64,000 nucleotides of DNA from Polynucleobacter sp. UB-Tiil-W10 (GCF_018881605.1 NZ_JACVPZ010000001.1:372001-436000), one strand, 5' to 3'; positions 1 to 8,971 are shown, counted from the first letter of the stretch. The notes: generated by a model from the sequence alone, not told the origin. Numbers and translations are program-made.

Positions 1-350
1 ATGGTTTCGACGTGGATTACAAAGCATCAAGGGCATACCGAGGACCCGTTATCTCGTAAATCAATGGGAATGTTTTAACTGCAAACGACGAACGTTTCGC
101 ACTAGCCGCTTAATTGCGGTTGCCCCTGAACTGATTCTCTCTTGGGTCAGCTAGCGAAAGCTAGGTCAGGGTCATTTACAAGAGATAAGATCATTTCATG
201 TCACGAGGAATGATTCGAAAATTTAGTGAATCGTCAGCGAAGAACGTGTCAGTCCGTGCTTAACTGATTAAATCAAATGATATGACTAAGTATGTAGAAC
301 TTGTTGTGGAGGATTTGCGGACGCGGGTTCGATTCCCGCCGACTCCACCA
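1..350 (+). ncRNA. ssrA: tmRNA (transfer-messenger RNA), 5' end cut by the window edge
   Basis: tmRNA rescues ribosomes stalled on broken mRNAs and tags the nascent peptide for proteolysis. The 3' end is the tRNA-like half, with a T-arm GCGGGTTCGATTCCCGC and an encoded CCA ending at 350. The 5' end retains the conserved GGTTTCGACGTGG element, but the first few acceptor-stem bases lie outside the window. The tag frame at 81-113 follows the expected resume region. The order of 5' element, tag frame, pseudoknot region and T-arm matches one-piece bacterial tmRNA. No promoter is visible because the gene starts before base 1. A strong hairpin follows immediately. Confidence 0.97.
81..113 (+). other. 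tmRNA tag-peptide reading frame
   Basis: The frame GCA AAC GAC GAA CGT TTC GCA CTA GCC GCT TAA encodes the degradation tag ANDERFALAA. The terminal LAA is the usual recognition signal for ClpXP-type proteases, and ANDE-type tags are typical of betaproteobacterial tmRNA. It is read by the ribosome after trans-translation and is not an independent gene. Confidence 0.95.
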
Positions 351-352
351 TT

Positions 353-391
353 AAAAGCAAACCCCTCTGATTTTTGGAGGGGTTTGCTTTT
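353..391. terminator. Bidirectional intrinsic terminator after ssrA
   Basis: A 15-bp perfect inverted repeat (arm 353-367, arm 377-391; core AGCAAACCCCTC) has an A run on the left and a T run on the right. It can therefore stop ssrA from the left and the minus-strand methyltransferase operon from the right. The right arm touches the stop codon of the methyltransferase gene at 391-393. Confidence 0.9.
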
Positions 392-1563
392 TATTGAATA
401 CCTAAACGCCAAAGCGACGTGACCTCTTTAGATCGTGCCGCATGCAATGCATCTTCTTGATCAAATACTTTGCGATGCGTTGGTTTGGTATCAGCCCTCC
501 CCAACACTTTGAGTCCAGCCTGCTCAATCCAATTGAGAAGCTCTTGTCTTGATCTCAAACCCAAATACTCAGCTAGGTCAGACAAAATTAACCAACCCTC
601 ACCATTTGGCAGTAGGTGGCCTTTTAATCCATTCAAGAAACCCTTAAGCATCAGACTATCGGGGTCATACACCGCATGCTCTAGCAAGGAGCTTGGTCTA
701 GCAGGCAACCAAGGCGGATTGCAAACAATCAGCGCAGCCTTTGCCTCAGGGAACAGATTGGCTTTATGAATTTCAATCTGAGAGTGCAGGCCTAAGTGGT
801 CAATGTTTTCATTCGCGCAAGCTATAGCTCGATCATTTAGATCGGTAGCGACAATTTTCTGAATACCTCGTAGAGCCAAAACAACTGCCAAGACTCCAGT
901 CCCGGTACCAATATCAAAGGCTGTAGAGCTTTGTTTAATTGCGTCTGGAAACGGGGCTTTCAGGACCAAATTTATATATTCGCTACGTACTGGAGAGAAG
1001 ACACCATAGTGTGGATGAATGCGAACCTCTTCATCATCTCTAGTGAGCACTTGAACACCTGTTTTACGCCACTCATGGGCGCTAATAACGCCGAGTAGTT
1101 CACGCAAAGAAATAATGTAAGCGTCCTCTTGTGGGCCGTATGCCTCAAGACAAGCCTGCGTAACATCTGGTGCGCGTCTTAAGGAAATACTGTGATCGGT
1201 ATTTACCTGTATTAAAACCATTCCCAGAATACGCGCTCGTTGTGATTGGGCAAGGCGGTGGAGATTAAAGCTATCTATTGGGCTTTTGATTTTGTCTTTT
1301 TCAACTCGCTCAACCCGCTTGGATTTTTTGGAGGGCTTGTCTACCCTTCGCACCAAAGCCTGCAATAGTTGTCGCGCGTTTTGAAAGTCGCCTTTGTAAA
1401 GCATCGCCGTACCTTCACAAGCCATGCGATATGCGACATCTGCAGTCAGCGTGTCATCGGCGATCTGAATCTTTTTATGGGGTGCAATACCATTTTCAGA
1501 ATGCCATTTAGCGCCATAGGTTTGCCCACCATCTTCCCATTGAAGGGTTATTGATTGAGTCAC
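391..1563 (-). CDS. Class I SAM-dependent methyltransferase (small-domain/HemK-like)
   Basis: The 390-residue protein has a Rossmann methyltransferase domain in its C-terminal half. The SAM motif DIGTGTG is at residues 217-223 and the NPPW motif at 282-285. NPPW/NPPY motifs are typical of enzymes that methylate amide or amino nitrogens in proteins or nucleic acids, so a ribosome or translation-factor target is plausible but unproven. The N-terminal 190 residues have no motif I recognise and include a lysine-rich stretch at about 77-93. The start is GTG at 1563-1561, directly after the pirin stop codon TAG, so translation is probably coupled. It is the last gene of a four-gene minus-strand operon and its stop codon abuts the ssrA terminator. 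Confidence 0.8.
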   Translation of the reverse strand: MTQSITLQWEDGGQTYGAKWHSENGIAPHKKIQIADDTLTADVAYRMACEGTAMLYKGDFQNARQLLQALVRRVDKPSKKSKRVERVEKDKIKSPIDSFNLHRLAQSQRARILGMVLIQVNTDHSISLRRAPDVTQACLEAYGPQEDAYIISLRELLGVISAHEWRKTGVQVLTRDDEEVRIHPHYGVFSPVRSEYINLVLKAPFPDAIKQSSTAFDIGTGTGVLAVVLALRGIQKIVATDLNDRAIACANENIDHLGLHSQIEIHKANLFPEAKAALIVCNPPWLPARPSSLLEHAVYDPDSLMLKGFLNGLKGHLLPNGEGWLILSDLAEYLGLRSRQELLNWIEQAGLKVLGRADTKPTHRKVFDQEDALHAARSKEVTSLWRLGIQ

Positions 1564-2418
1564 CTAGGAAACCACAAACCGATTGTTTTGATAATCATCA
1601 ATTGCTTGCTCAATCTCCGCGCGGGTATTCATCACAAAGGGGCCATATTGAACGATGGGTTCATGTAAAGGCAACGCTGCAAGAACAATAAATTGCGCAC
1701 CTGCAGCTCCTGATTTAGCTTTTAAACGATCACCATCTCCGAGCACAATGGCAGCCTGCCTTGGCACGTCGCGCATGGGTCCGCCTACCTCAAGAGCACC
1801 CTCATAAACATATACGAAAGCATTAAGCTCTTTTGGAATACGGTGCTCGAACTCACTATTTGGTGGTAGATGCACATCTAAAAATATAGGCGCAGTGGTA
1901 ATTCCTTGAATGGGGCCTTGAACTTCTTTGCCGTCATAGTCGTACGTGCCTGCGATGACCTTTACTGAGCCACCGTTTGCCAAAGCAATCTTTGGAATAT
2001 CCTCAATCTGAATATCCTTATATCCAGCCGGCTTCATTTTTTCTTTAGCGGGCAAGTTAATCCACAACTGAAAACCACGCATAGCACCACTGACCTGCTG
2101 AGGCATCTCAGAGTGAATAATCCCGCGCCCCGCCGTCATCCACTGCACACCACCTGTTTTCAGATGTCCTTGATTGCCTAAATGATCTTCATGCAACATG
2201 TGGCCTTCAAGCATGTATGTCACCGTCTCAAAACCTCGATGAGGATGCGCAGGAAAACCCGCTACATAATCATTTGGATCATTTGATGAAAATTCATCAA
2301 GCATCAAAAATGGATCTAGCCTGACTTGATTCTGACCACCAAGACTACGACGTAATTTCACACCCGCACCATCAGAAGTCGCAATGCCGGGAATGATGGT
2401 TTGAATATTACGAATCAT
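1564..2418 (-). CDS. Pirin family protein
   Basis: A 284-residue bicupin of normal pirin length. The metal ligands expected for pirins are visible: H58 and H60 in the HPHRGFET segment, then H102 and E104 in IIHSEMP. Bacterial pirins bind a non-heme metal. Some show quercetin dioxygenase activity and others modulate enzymes or stress responses, so the exact role here is open. The gene lies 20 bp after the carboxymuconolactone-decarboxylase-like gene and directly abuts the methyltransferase gene, which argues for one transcript. No signal peptide is seen, so the protein is probably cytoplasmic. Confidence 0.92.
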   Translation of the reverse strand: MIRNIQTIIPGIATSDGAGVKLRRSLGGQNQVRLDPFLMLDEFSSNDPNDYVAGFPAHPHRGFETVTYMLEGHMLHEDHLGNQGHLKTGGVQWMTAGRGIIHSEMPQQVSGAMRGFQLWINLPAKEKMKPAGYKDIQIEDIPKIALANGGSVKVIAGTYDYDGKEVQGPIQGITTAPIFLDVHLPPNSEFEHRIPKELNAFVYVYEGALEVGGPMRDVPRQAAIVLGDGDRLKAKSGAAGAQFIVLAALPLHEPIVQYGPFVMNTRAEIEQAIDDYQNNRFVVS

Positions 2419-2438
2419 GTGTATAGATGCTGCGTCTT

Positions 2439-2990
2439 TTAGGCTGGAGGGTGATCTTCAGGGTTTACGTCAAGCGCAATCAAGAAACGAGACACCATGT
2501 TGTAGGCAGCGATCACCGTCACCAACTCAACTGAATCAGTGCTTCCCAATGCCTTTTGCAAACGTTTCATCAAATCAGGATCCACTTTGATATTGCGTGT
2601 CATCTGAAAAGTGAGCTCAGCAGCATCGTTTTCTACTGGGGTGTACAAGTCTTTCGGGAAATTCGGTTGCCCAATTAACCTTAAGCCCTGAACCTGCTCT
2701 TCCGTACCACCCGCTTTCTTAAACGGAGGTGCATGGTGAAAGAATTCATACTCAGCACCATTGAGGACAGCCACCCCACACATTGCCAGTTCACGCAACT
2801 TAGAATCCAAAGAGAGGTTGTTACGAATCTCACCAATGAAATGATTCCAACCCTCTGCGATAGGAACGCTATGCAAGAGCATGCGGTCCAAATTAATAAA
2901 TTGGCCCCCACGTCTCTTGCGAATAGCTGCGACTAGCTCAGCTGGCTCTGCCAAATCCATTGGTTGATACGGAATTAAACGTTCGGACAT
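2439..2990 (-). CDS. Carboxymuconolactone decarboxylase (CMD/AhpD-like) family protein
   Basis: The 183-residue all-alpha protein has the CMD-family core around residues 60-105 (RELAMCGVAVLNGAEYEF, then HHAPPFKKAG). The CxxC redox pair that defines true AhpD peroxidases is absent and only one cysteine is seen there. A decarboxylase-like or non-redox role is therefore more likely than alkyl-hydroperoxide reduction. It sits 22 bp downstream of a Bug receptor gene and 20 bp upstream of a pirin gene on the same strand. The neighbours suggest handling of an imported organic acid, but no substrate can be named. Confidence 0.85.
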   Translation of the reverse strand: MSERLIPYQPMDLAEPAELVAAIRKRRGGQFINLDRMLLHSVPIAEGWNHFIGEIRNNLSLDSKLRELAMCGVAVLNGAEYEFFHHAPPFKKAGGTEEQVQGLRLIGQPNFPKDLYTPVENDAAELTFQMTRNIKVDPDLMKRLQKALGSTDSVELVTVIAAYNMVSRFLIALDVNPEDHPPA

Positions 2991-3012
2991 AAATATCTCT
3001 CTTAATTACTTC

Positions 3013-4026
3013 TTACTGAGCAGCTTCTTTAATGTTATTTTCAATAACAAACTTGCCCCAGATACCAATCTGTTTGCCAATAAACTCTTGAGCAGCCTCA
3101 GGAGTACCGCCAACAATTTGAATTCCTTGAGCCTTGAACTTTGCAGCAACTGCTGGAGTTTTCAGTGCCTTATTCAAGGCTTTATTCATCGCATCCAAAA
3201 CTGCTGGGGGAGTTTTGCCTGGAGCCAATACTGCCCACCATGCTGGAGCACTAAATCCAGGGAAACCACTTTCAGAAATCGTGGGCACATTCGGCAGGGA
3301 TGGTGATCTCTTGGCTGTAGTAATTACCAATGGAATGACGCCACCGCTATCAATATGGGGCTTCACCAAAAACTCAGAACCTACTGCTAACTCAACCTGA
3401 CCACCCAATGCATCCTGCATCAAAGGACCGCCGCCACGATATGGAATATGATTCCAATCAAAGCCGGCTTGTTTTGCAAGGCGAGCCATCGCTAAGTGCC
3501 CTAGACTGCCAATGCCGATAGAGCCATAACTAAATTGCTTGCCGGTTTTAGAAAGATCCACTAACTGCTTAAAGCTGGTGATGCCGGACTTTTTGCTGGC
3601 TACCAAGACCATCGGTGATGTGCCCACCAGAATGACAGGAGCAATATCTTTAATGGAGTCGTAGGGAAGCTTATCTTTGAGGCTGGGATTAACGCCGTGG
3701 GTATCAAACACCACCGCAAAGGTATATCCATCGGGATCTGAGCGTGTCATCGCAGAGGTACCAATTACACCGGAGGCACCGCCAACGTTCTCCACAATCA
3801 CGTTTTGCTTTAACTCTGACTGCAAGGCTGGTGCCAATACTCGGGCAACCTGATCAACAGAGCCACCTGGCGGAAAGACCGCAATTAAACGAATCGGCTT
3901 TTGGGTGGGCCATGTGCCAACACCCGCATTTTGAGCCAAAGCAAAACCACTTACTCCCAAGGCCATCAAAGTGGCTAATAGGCTGTTTTTAAAGGCTTTT
4001 TTAGCCATTTTTGCTAAACCCTGCAT
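3013..4026 (-). CDS. Bug-type periplasmic solute-binding protein (tripartite tricarboxylate transporter family)
   Basis: Bug proteins bind organic acids or related anions in the periplasm, classically for TctA/TctB permeases. The start at 4026 is chosen because GGAGACAAATCC precedes this ATG. An upstream in-frame ATG at 4098 would add 24 non-conserved residues and has no ribosome site. The resulting 337 residues begin with a Sec signal ending ALGVSGFALAQ. The family pattern follows: P-x-K-P-I-R-L, then PPGGSVDQVARV, VENVGGASG and DPDGYTF. No TctA/TctB genes are nearby. It is the first gene of the operon with the CMD-like, pirin and methyltransferase genes, and is divergent from trhO. Confidence 0.93.
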   Translation of the reverse strand: MQGLAKMAKKAFKNSLLATLMALGVSGFALAQNAGVGTWPTQKPIRLIAVFPPGGSVDQVARVLAPALQSELKQNVIVENVGGASGVIGTSAMTRSDPDGYTFAVVFDTHGVNPSLKDKLPYDSIKDIAPVILVGTSPMVLVASKKSGITSFKQLVDLSKTGKQFSYGSIGIGSLGHLAMARLAKQAGFDWNHIPYRGGGPLMQDALGGQVELAVGSEFLVKPHIDSGGVIPLVITTAKRSPSLPNVPTISESGFPGFSAPAWWAVLAPGKTPPAVLDAMNKALNKALKTPAVAAKFKAQGIQIVGGTPEAAQEFIGKQIGIWGKFVIENNIKEAAQ

Positions 4027-4114
4027 GGATTTGTCTCCTATAAATAAGAACTCAAGATTACCACTCCCACAGGCTAATTGCTCGATAATGTTGCACAAGC
4101 CCAGTGAGAGAAAA

Positions 4115-4891
4115 ATGAAGTCGATTCTAAATATTGCCGCCTATTTATTTGTAAGCCTAGATGGCCTGCCAGAGCTGCGCGCCAAAATGCTTGATGAATG
4201 CAATGCTCGCCAACTGAAGGGCACTATCTTGTTGACTGGCGAAGGCATCAATCTATTTCTTGCTGGCAAAGCAGATGAGCTACGCGGATTCCTAGACTGG
4301 CTACGTACCGACCCCCGTTTCAAGCCACTTCAAGCCAAGGAAAGTTGGTCTGAGGATCAGCCTTTCAAAAAAATGTTGATCAAACTAAAAAATGAAATCA
4401 TCCGCATGAATCACCCGGCGATTCGTCCAGAGGAGGGTCGCGCCAATTTTATTAGTCCAAAAAAATTGCAAGAATGGTTAGATCGAGGCACTGATGATCT
4501 TGGTCGCCCTGTGGTGATGGTGGACACACGTAATGCCTTTGAAGTCGACTACGGGACCTTTGAAAATGCTTTGCATTTCAATATAGAAAAGTTCACTGAG
4601 TTTCCTGAGGCGATATCTGCACACAAAGATGCCTTGGTAGATAAAACACTGGTGAGCTTTTGCACCGGTGGAATTCGTTGCGAAAAATCGGGTTTATATA
4701 TGCGAGAGATTGGTATGGAGCACAGCTACCAATTAGAGGGTGGAATTTTGAAATACTTTGAAGAGGTTGGTTCTGCGCATTACCAAGGCAGCTGTTTTGT
4801 CTTTGATGAGCGCGAGGCTCTAGAGCCCAATCTAGATTCCATCCCCGTTGACCGCTCTATTCGAAAAAAGCTTAAAGCCAGCTCAGTCTGA
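4115..4891 (+). CDS. trhO: tRNA uridine(34) hydroxylase, rhodanese family
   Basis: The TrhO (formerly YceA) family makes 5-hydroxyuridine at the wobble position of tRNA. The 258-residue protein has the N-terminal acylphosphatase-like part (ILLTGEGINLFLAG at about residues 38-51) and a rhodanese domain. Its catalytic loop CTGGIRCEKS spans residues 183-192 with active C183. The ATG at 4115 is chosen because the protein then begins MKSILNIAAY as family members do; the frame is open further upstream but would overlap the divergent Bug gene. The Shine-Dalgarno (GAGAG) is weak. The gene appears to be monocistronic. Confidence 0.92.
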   Translation: MKSILNIAAYLFVSLDGLPELRAKMLDECNARQLKGTILLTGEGINLFLAGKADELRGFLDWLRTDPRFKPLQAKESWSEDQPFKKMLIKLKNEIIRMNHPAIRPEEGRANFISPKKLQEWLDRGTDDLGRPVVMVDTRNAFEVDYGTFENALHFNIEKFTEFPEAISAHKDALVDKTLVSFCTGGIRCEKSGLYMREIGMEHSYQLEGGILKYFEEVGSAHYQGSCFVFDEREALEPNLDSIPVDRSIRKKLKASSV

Positions 4892-4974
4892 AGAGGATTG
4901 AGGTCATAAATAGTAGAATTACCAAGTTGCACAAGAAGTACAAAATTAATAAAACAATAATTCGGAATCGAGAC

Positions 4975-5979
4975 ATGTCTAATGCGATCAATCGGCAAAA
5001 GCCGATTTTTTTATCATCCCTACTCTGTGCATTTCTAGGAATGGCCACCCACTTTAATGCGCAGGCGCAAAGTGCAGTGGCGGCCTACCCAGTGAAGCCC
5101 ATCAAACTCATTGCGCCAGTTGCCGCTGGTGGTGGTCTTGATAATATTGCGCGCGCTGTTGCAGAAAAACTTTCTCGTTCAATTGGTCAAACGGTTGTTG
5201 TTGAAAATATGGGTGGTGGTGGTGGCTCCATCGCATCGCAAGCAACCGCCAAGGCACCAGCGGATGGTTATACCCTCATGATTGCTTATGTAGGAACACA
5301 TGGCACTAATCCTGCGGTACGTAAATTGCCCTACGACGCCATCAAAGACTTCACGCCGATTGGCATGATTGGCGCAACGCCAAATGTGCTCATCATTAAT
5401 CCTGATCTACCCATCAAGAGTTTTAAAGAGTTTGTCGATTACGCAAAAAAGAATCCTGCTAAATTAAGTTATGGGTCTGCCGGTCCAGGGACGCTAACCC
5501 ATCTCGGTATGGAGCAACTAAAGTTAGCTGCTGGAATATTTATGGTGCATGTGCCTTATCGTGGCGTAGGCCCTGCCTATACCGATTTATTGGCAGGTCA
5601 AACTCAAGCAATGTTCCCCACTCTGTTTGCTGCATTACCGTATATCACCACTAACAGGGTTCGTGGTCTTGCCGTTACTGGAGCTAAACGTAGTTCAGCA
5701 GCACCCAATATTCCGACCTTTAAAGAGTTGGGCTATAACGGCTTTGATGGCCAACAATGGTACGGCCTAGTAGGACCAGCTAATCTGCCGCCAGCCATTG
5801 TTGCCAAGCTCAATGCAGAATTAAATAAAGTTCTTGCTTTGCCAGACTTCTCAGAAAAAATGACTAGTGAAGCAATGACATTAATGCCCATGACGCCTCC
5901 TCAATTTGCTAACTACATCAAAGAAGATATTGCACGCTGGGCTAAGGTTGCCAAAGATCGCAATATTGAAATTGACTAA
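4975..5979 (+). CDS. Bug-type periplasmic solute-binding protein
   Basis: A 334-residue receptor with a signal peptide (hydrophobic FLSSLLCAFLGMATHFNAQAQ) and Bug hallmarks: PVKPIKLIAPVAAGGGLDNIAR, VENMGGGGGS and PADGYTL. The ATG at 4975 is preferred over an upstream in-frame TTG at 4927, which would only add a charged extension ahead of the signal. The ribosome site is weak (CGAGAC). It stands first in a plus-strand set followed 54 bp later by an MmgE/PrpD gene. That linkage suggests its ligand is the substrate or a precursor of that pathway. The ligand is unknown. Confidence 0.92.
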   Translation: MSNAINRQKPIFLSSLLCAFLGMATHFNAQAQSAVAAYPVKPIKLIAPVAAGGGLDNIARAVAEKLSRSIGQTVVVENMGGGGGSIASQATAKAPADGYTLMIAYVGTHGTNPAVRKLPYDAIKDFTPIGMIGATPNVLIINPDLPIKSFKEFVDYAKKNPAKLSYGSAGPGTLTHLGMEQLKLAAGIFMVHVPYRGVGPAYTDLLAGQTQAMFPTLFAALPYITTNRVRGLAVTGAKRSSAAPNIPTFKELGYNGFDGQQWYGLVGPANLPPAIVAKLNAELNKVLALPDFSEKMTSEAMTLMPMTPPQFANYIKEDIARWAKVAKDRNIEID

Positions 5980-6033
5980 TCTTTCAGAACTTATTAATTA
6001 AAAAATACTCCACTCTTTTATAGGAACTTATAT

Positions 6034-7407
6034 ATGTCTCACGCTATTGCCGCAGCAGCTGATCTCAACGCACCGCCAGTAACTAAAATATTGGCAGAGT
6101 TTGTCAACGCCCACCCAAGTCAAGGTTGGACGCCTGAAGTAGAGCACGAGGCGCATCGCACATTTTTAAACTGGCTTGGTTGCGCCATCGGTGCAGCCAA
6201 TCATGAGAGCGTGGAATCTTCACTAGCTGCTATTCGTGAATTTCAGCCAGCTCCACAAGCCAGTATTCTCGGCCGCAAAGATAAGGTAGATATGGGTGGG
6301 GCTGCACTCATTAACGGCATCAGCTCGCATACTTTTGACTTTGATGACACTCACCTAAAGACCGTGATTCATCCTGCGGGCCCCGTAGCATCGGCGATCC
6401 TAGCACTAGGAGAGCACATCAATGCAAATGGTCGTCAAATGATTGATTCTCTCGTCCTAGGCATTGATGTTGCTTGCCGAGTTGGCAATGCAATGTACCC
6501 AGACCACTACCATCGCGGTTGGCATATCACTGGTTCTACCGGTATGCTGGGATCTGCTGCTGCATGCTCTCGCTTGATGGGGCTTGATCTACAAAAAACA
6601 ATAATGGCTCTAGGTATTGCAGCCTCACAACCAGTTGGTATGCGCGAGCAATTTGGCACGATGACCAAACCATTTCATCCGGGTGGTGCTGCACGTGCTG
6701 GCCAACTGTCCGCCCTACTGGCAAAGCATGGCTTTACTGCAAGCCCTAAAGCACTTGAAGCCGGTCGCGGCTATATGCAAACCGTATCCACTAAATGTGA
6801 CTGGTCAGAAATTGATCGCGCCCTAGGAAAATCTTTTGAGATCTCCTTGAATACATACAAACCATTTGCTTGTGGCATTGTGATTCATCCCGCTATTGAT
6901 GCTTGCGCACAATTACGTGCCCAAGGCGTTAATGCAGAAGACGTAGAGCGTATTGAGCTGCGCGTTCACCCACTTGTACTCGAACTCACGGGCAAGAAAA
7001 CACCTAAGGATGGTTTGGAAGGTAAGTTCAGCGTGTATCACGGCTGTGCAGTTGGTTTGAAGTTTGGCCAAGCCGGCGAAGGTGAATATGCTGATGAGAT
7101 CGTGAACCGTCCTGACGTTGTTGCCTTGCGTGCCAAGGTGAATGCCACGACCGACACCTCCATTAGCGAAGCATCAGTTGACGTAAAAGCCTTCCTCAAG
7201 AATGGCAAAGAAGTCCATATCTTCGTGAAGAATGCAATAGGCTCTGTAGAGAACCCAATGAGCGATGCGAACTTGGAACAAAAGTTCACCAGTTTGGCTG
7301 AACCTATTATTGGCAAAGAGAAAACTCGTCAACTGATTTCTGCACTTTGGAAGTTAGGACAAGCTCCAGACCTTAAGCAAATCCTAAGCCTTTGCACCCC
7401 AGACTAA
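6034..7407 (+). CDS. MmgE/PrpD family protein (2-methylcitrate dehydratase-like)
   Basis: At 457 residues this is the usual family length. The family-typical FDFDDTH segment lies at residues 101-107, followed by the helical domain rich in GMLGSAAAC and ALGIAASQ turns, and a C-terminal domain with NPMSD. Characterised members dehydrate 2-methylcitrate (PrpD), isomerise or decarboxylate aconitate (Cad), or act on related acids. There is no prpB or prpC in the window, so a propionate role is not supported. Placement between a Bug receptor gene and a 2-hydroxyacid dehydrogenase gene suggests a peripheral organic-acid pathway. Ribosome site AGGAAC lies just upstream. Confidence 0.9.
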   Translation: MSHAIAAAADLNAPPVTKILAEFVNAHPSQGWTPEVEHEAHRTFLNWLGCAIGAANHESVESSLAAIREFQPAPQASILGRKDKVDMGGAALINGISSHTFDFDDTHLKTVIHPAGPVASAILALGEHINANGRQMIDSLVLGIDVACRVGNAMYPDHYHRGWHITGSTGMLGSAAACSRLMGLDLQKTIMALGIAASQPVGMREQFGTMTKPFHPGGAARAGQLSALLAKHGFTASPKALEAGRGYMQTVSTKCDWSEIDRALGKSFEISLNTYKPFACGIVIHPAIDACAQLRAQGVNAEDVERIELRVHPLVLELTGKKTPKDGLEGKFSVYHGCAVGLKFGQAGEGEYADEIVNRPDVVALRAKVNATTDTSISEASVDVKAFLKNGKEVHIFVKNAIGSVENPMSDANLEQKFTSLAEPIIGKEKTRQLISALWKLGQAPDLKQILSLCTPD

Positions 7408-7431
7408 TTTTTACCTGAAAGCTTTTCATCC

Positions 7432-8409
7432 ATGACTTCATTGCCTAATATCGTTGTTCTCGGGGACTATGAGCGTGCGCTACGCCGTTTTTCTAATTGG
7501 GAAAAATTAGAAAAACAAGCTAAGCTCACTATTCATCATGAGCCTCTGCGAGATGAGGCTTTATATGAAGCCGTAAAAGACGCCGATGCAATTGCGATCG
7601 TCAGAGACCGCTCCCCTTTTAATGAAGCGATGATTGCGCGCTTACCAAAGCTCAAGTTTTTAATGTTTACTGGTGAGCGCAATGGCACCCTTGAAGCATC
7701 GGCCCTAGTTTCTAGAAATATACCTATGGCCTGCACTCCTGGTGGACCCTCCAAGGAAACTACTGCAGAGCTAACTTGGGCTTTAATTTTGGGCGCCTCT
7801 AAGCGCCTGATTGAAGAAAATAAACTGATTGCTTCTGGTGGCTGGCGTGATGCCATGTCTCTACTGCCGATGCTCTCTGGCGAACGCTTGGGAATTATGG
7901 GTCTAGGTGCCATTGGTAGTCGTGTGGCACGTGTAGGCGCAGCCTTTGGTATGGAAGTTGTAGCCTGGAGTCCTCGCATGACGCCTGAACGCGCTGCCGC
8001 TGAAAATGCCAAAGCAGTTAGCCTTGAAGAACTTCTCAAAACCTCCAAAGTGGTATCCATGCACTTGGTAGCCGGCCCCGGTACTAAAGGTTTGATTAGT
8101 GCTGATCAATTAGGGTTGATGCGTCCAGACTCTATTTTGATTAATACTTCACGCGCTGCATTGATTAATATGCCAGATCTCCAAAAGGCCTTGGCTGCAG
8201 GTAGACCAGGTCAAGCAGCGGTAGACGTATTTGATGTAGAGCCTCTTCCAGAAAAAGATATTCTTCGTAACACTCCAAACTTACTAGTAACGCCACACCT
8301 TGGATTTATCGCTGAACCTATATTCGCAACCTTCTCTAAAGGCATCACCGAATCACTAGAGGCTTGGCTAGAAAATAAACCCGTGCCGCATCCTTTTAAG
8401 CCTCAATAA
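7432..8409 (+). CDS. D-isomer-specific 2-hydroxyacid dehydrogenase family protein
   Basis: The 325-residue NAD-dependent dehydrogenase has the nucleotide-binding loop GLGAIG at residues 157-162. The catalytic triad positions fit the family: R241 (NTSRAAL), E270 (FDVEPLP) and H289 (VTPHLGF). Members interconvert 2-hydroxy and 2-oxo acids such as glyoxylate, hydroxypyruvate or phosphoglycerate. The gene is 24 bp after the MmgE/PrpD gene and 22 bp before a CHR transporter gene, so all are likely co-transcribed. It is only distantly similar to the second hydroxyacid dehydrogenase at 16267-17196. Confidence 0.92.
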   Translation: MTSLPNIVVLGDYERALRRFSNWEKLEKQAKLTIHHEPLRDEALYEAVKDADAIAIVRDRSPFNEAMIARLPKLKFLMFTGERNGTLEASALVSRNIPMACTPGGPSKETTAELTWALILGASKRLIEENKLIASGGWRDAMSLLPMLSGERLGIMGLGAIGSRVARVGAAFGMEVVAWSPRMTPERAAAENAKAVSLEELLKTSKVVSMHLVAGPGTKGLISADQLGLMRPDSILINTSRAALINMPDLQKALAAGRPGQAAVDVFDVEPLPEKDILRNTPNLLVTPHLGFIAEPIFATFSKGITESLEAWLENKPVPHPFKPQ

Positions 8410-8431
8410 TTTATTTACCAAAACGAATCTT

Positions 8432-8971
8432 ATGAATAGCCTAACGCCTTCACAGCTATTTATTAGTTTTAGCAAAATTGGTATCTCTGGATTTGGTGGC
8501 GTTCTTCCTTGGGCAAGACGAACTTTAGTAGAGCGCGACAAAATTCTGACGTCCGAGGAATTTAGTGCCATCCTCGGTATTTGCCAAATTGTTCCAGGCC
8601 CCAATATTGTTAACCTAGCAGTTTGTGTTGGCTCCCGATTTGCGGGGGCGAGAGGAGCGGCCGCATCAGTTCTTGGCCTTACACTCGGACCCATTGCCAT
8701 TGTGTTGTTACTAGCAATGCTCTATCAACATTACAGTTATTTAGATGCCGTAAAAGGGCTTTTGCGAGGAATATCTGCAGTAGGCGTAGGACTGATTGCT
8801 TCTACTGGTTTTAAGATGCTGCGCGATGAGTTTCGCTTTCCTCTCATGCTGCTCGTAGTTGCCATCACCATCTGTGCAGTAACTTACTTTCATCTCGGTC
8901 TAGGATGGGTAGTACTCGCGGTTTTGCCATTAGCACTCTTCTTAGCCCGCAAGAAAGCACTGAGTTCATGA
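8432..8971 (+). CDS. Chromate transporter-type (CHR) membrane protein, N-terminal half-type
   Basis: A 179-residue membrane protein with one CHR domain. It carries the early FGGVLPWARR segment, the conserved PGPNIVNLAV motif near residues 55-65, and about five hydrophobic segments. Short CHR proteins normally work as pairs encoded by adjacent genes, and the second half follows here with a 4-base ATGA overlap. The family name comes from ChrA chromate efflux, but no chrB regulator or other metal-resistance gene is present. The setting among organic-acid genes leaves the natural substrate open. Confidence 0.88.
   Translation: MNSLTPSQLFISFSKIGISGFGGVLPWARRTLVERDKILTSEEFSAILGICQIVPGPNIVNLAVCVGSRFAGARGAAASVLGLTLGPIAIVLLLAMLYQHYSYLDAVKGLLRGISAVGVGLIASTGFKMLRDEFRFPLMLLVVAITICAVTYFHLGLGWVVLAVLPLALFLARKKALSS

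Noticed and set aside
341..400. Integration site of a mobile element at the ssrA 3' end
   Set aside because: No integrase gene, direct repeat or foreign-looking genes follow; the next genes are ordinary chromosomal ones.
457..464. TTGATCAA as a possible FNR site
   Set aside because: Half-sites have no 4-base spacer and it lies inside the methyltransferase coding region.
7536..8060. 174-codon open frame opposite the 2-hydroxyacid dehydrogenase gene
   Set aside because: Serine/alanine/arginine-rich composition typical of an antisense shadow of a real gene.
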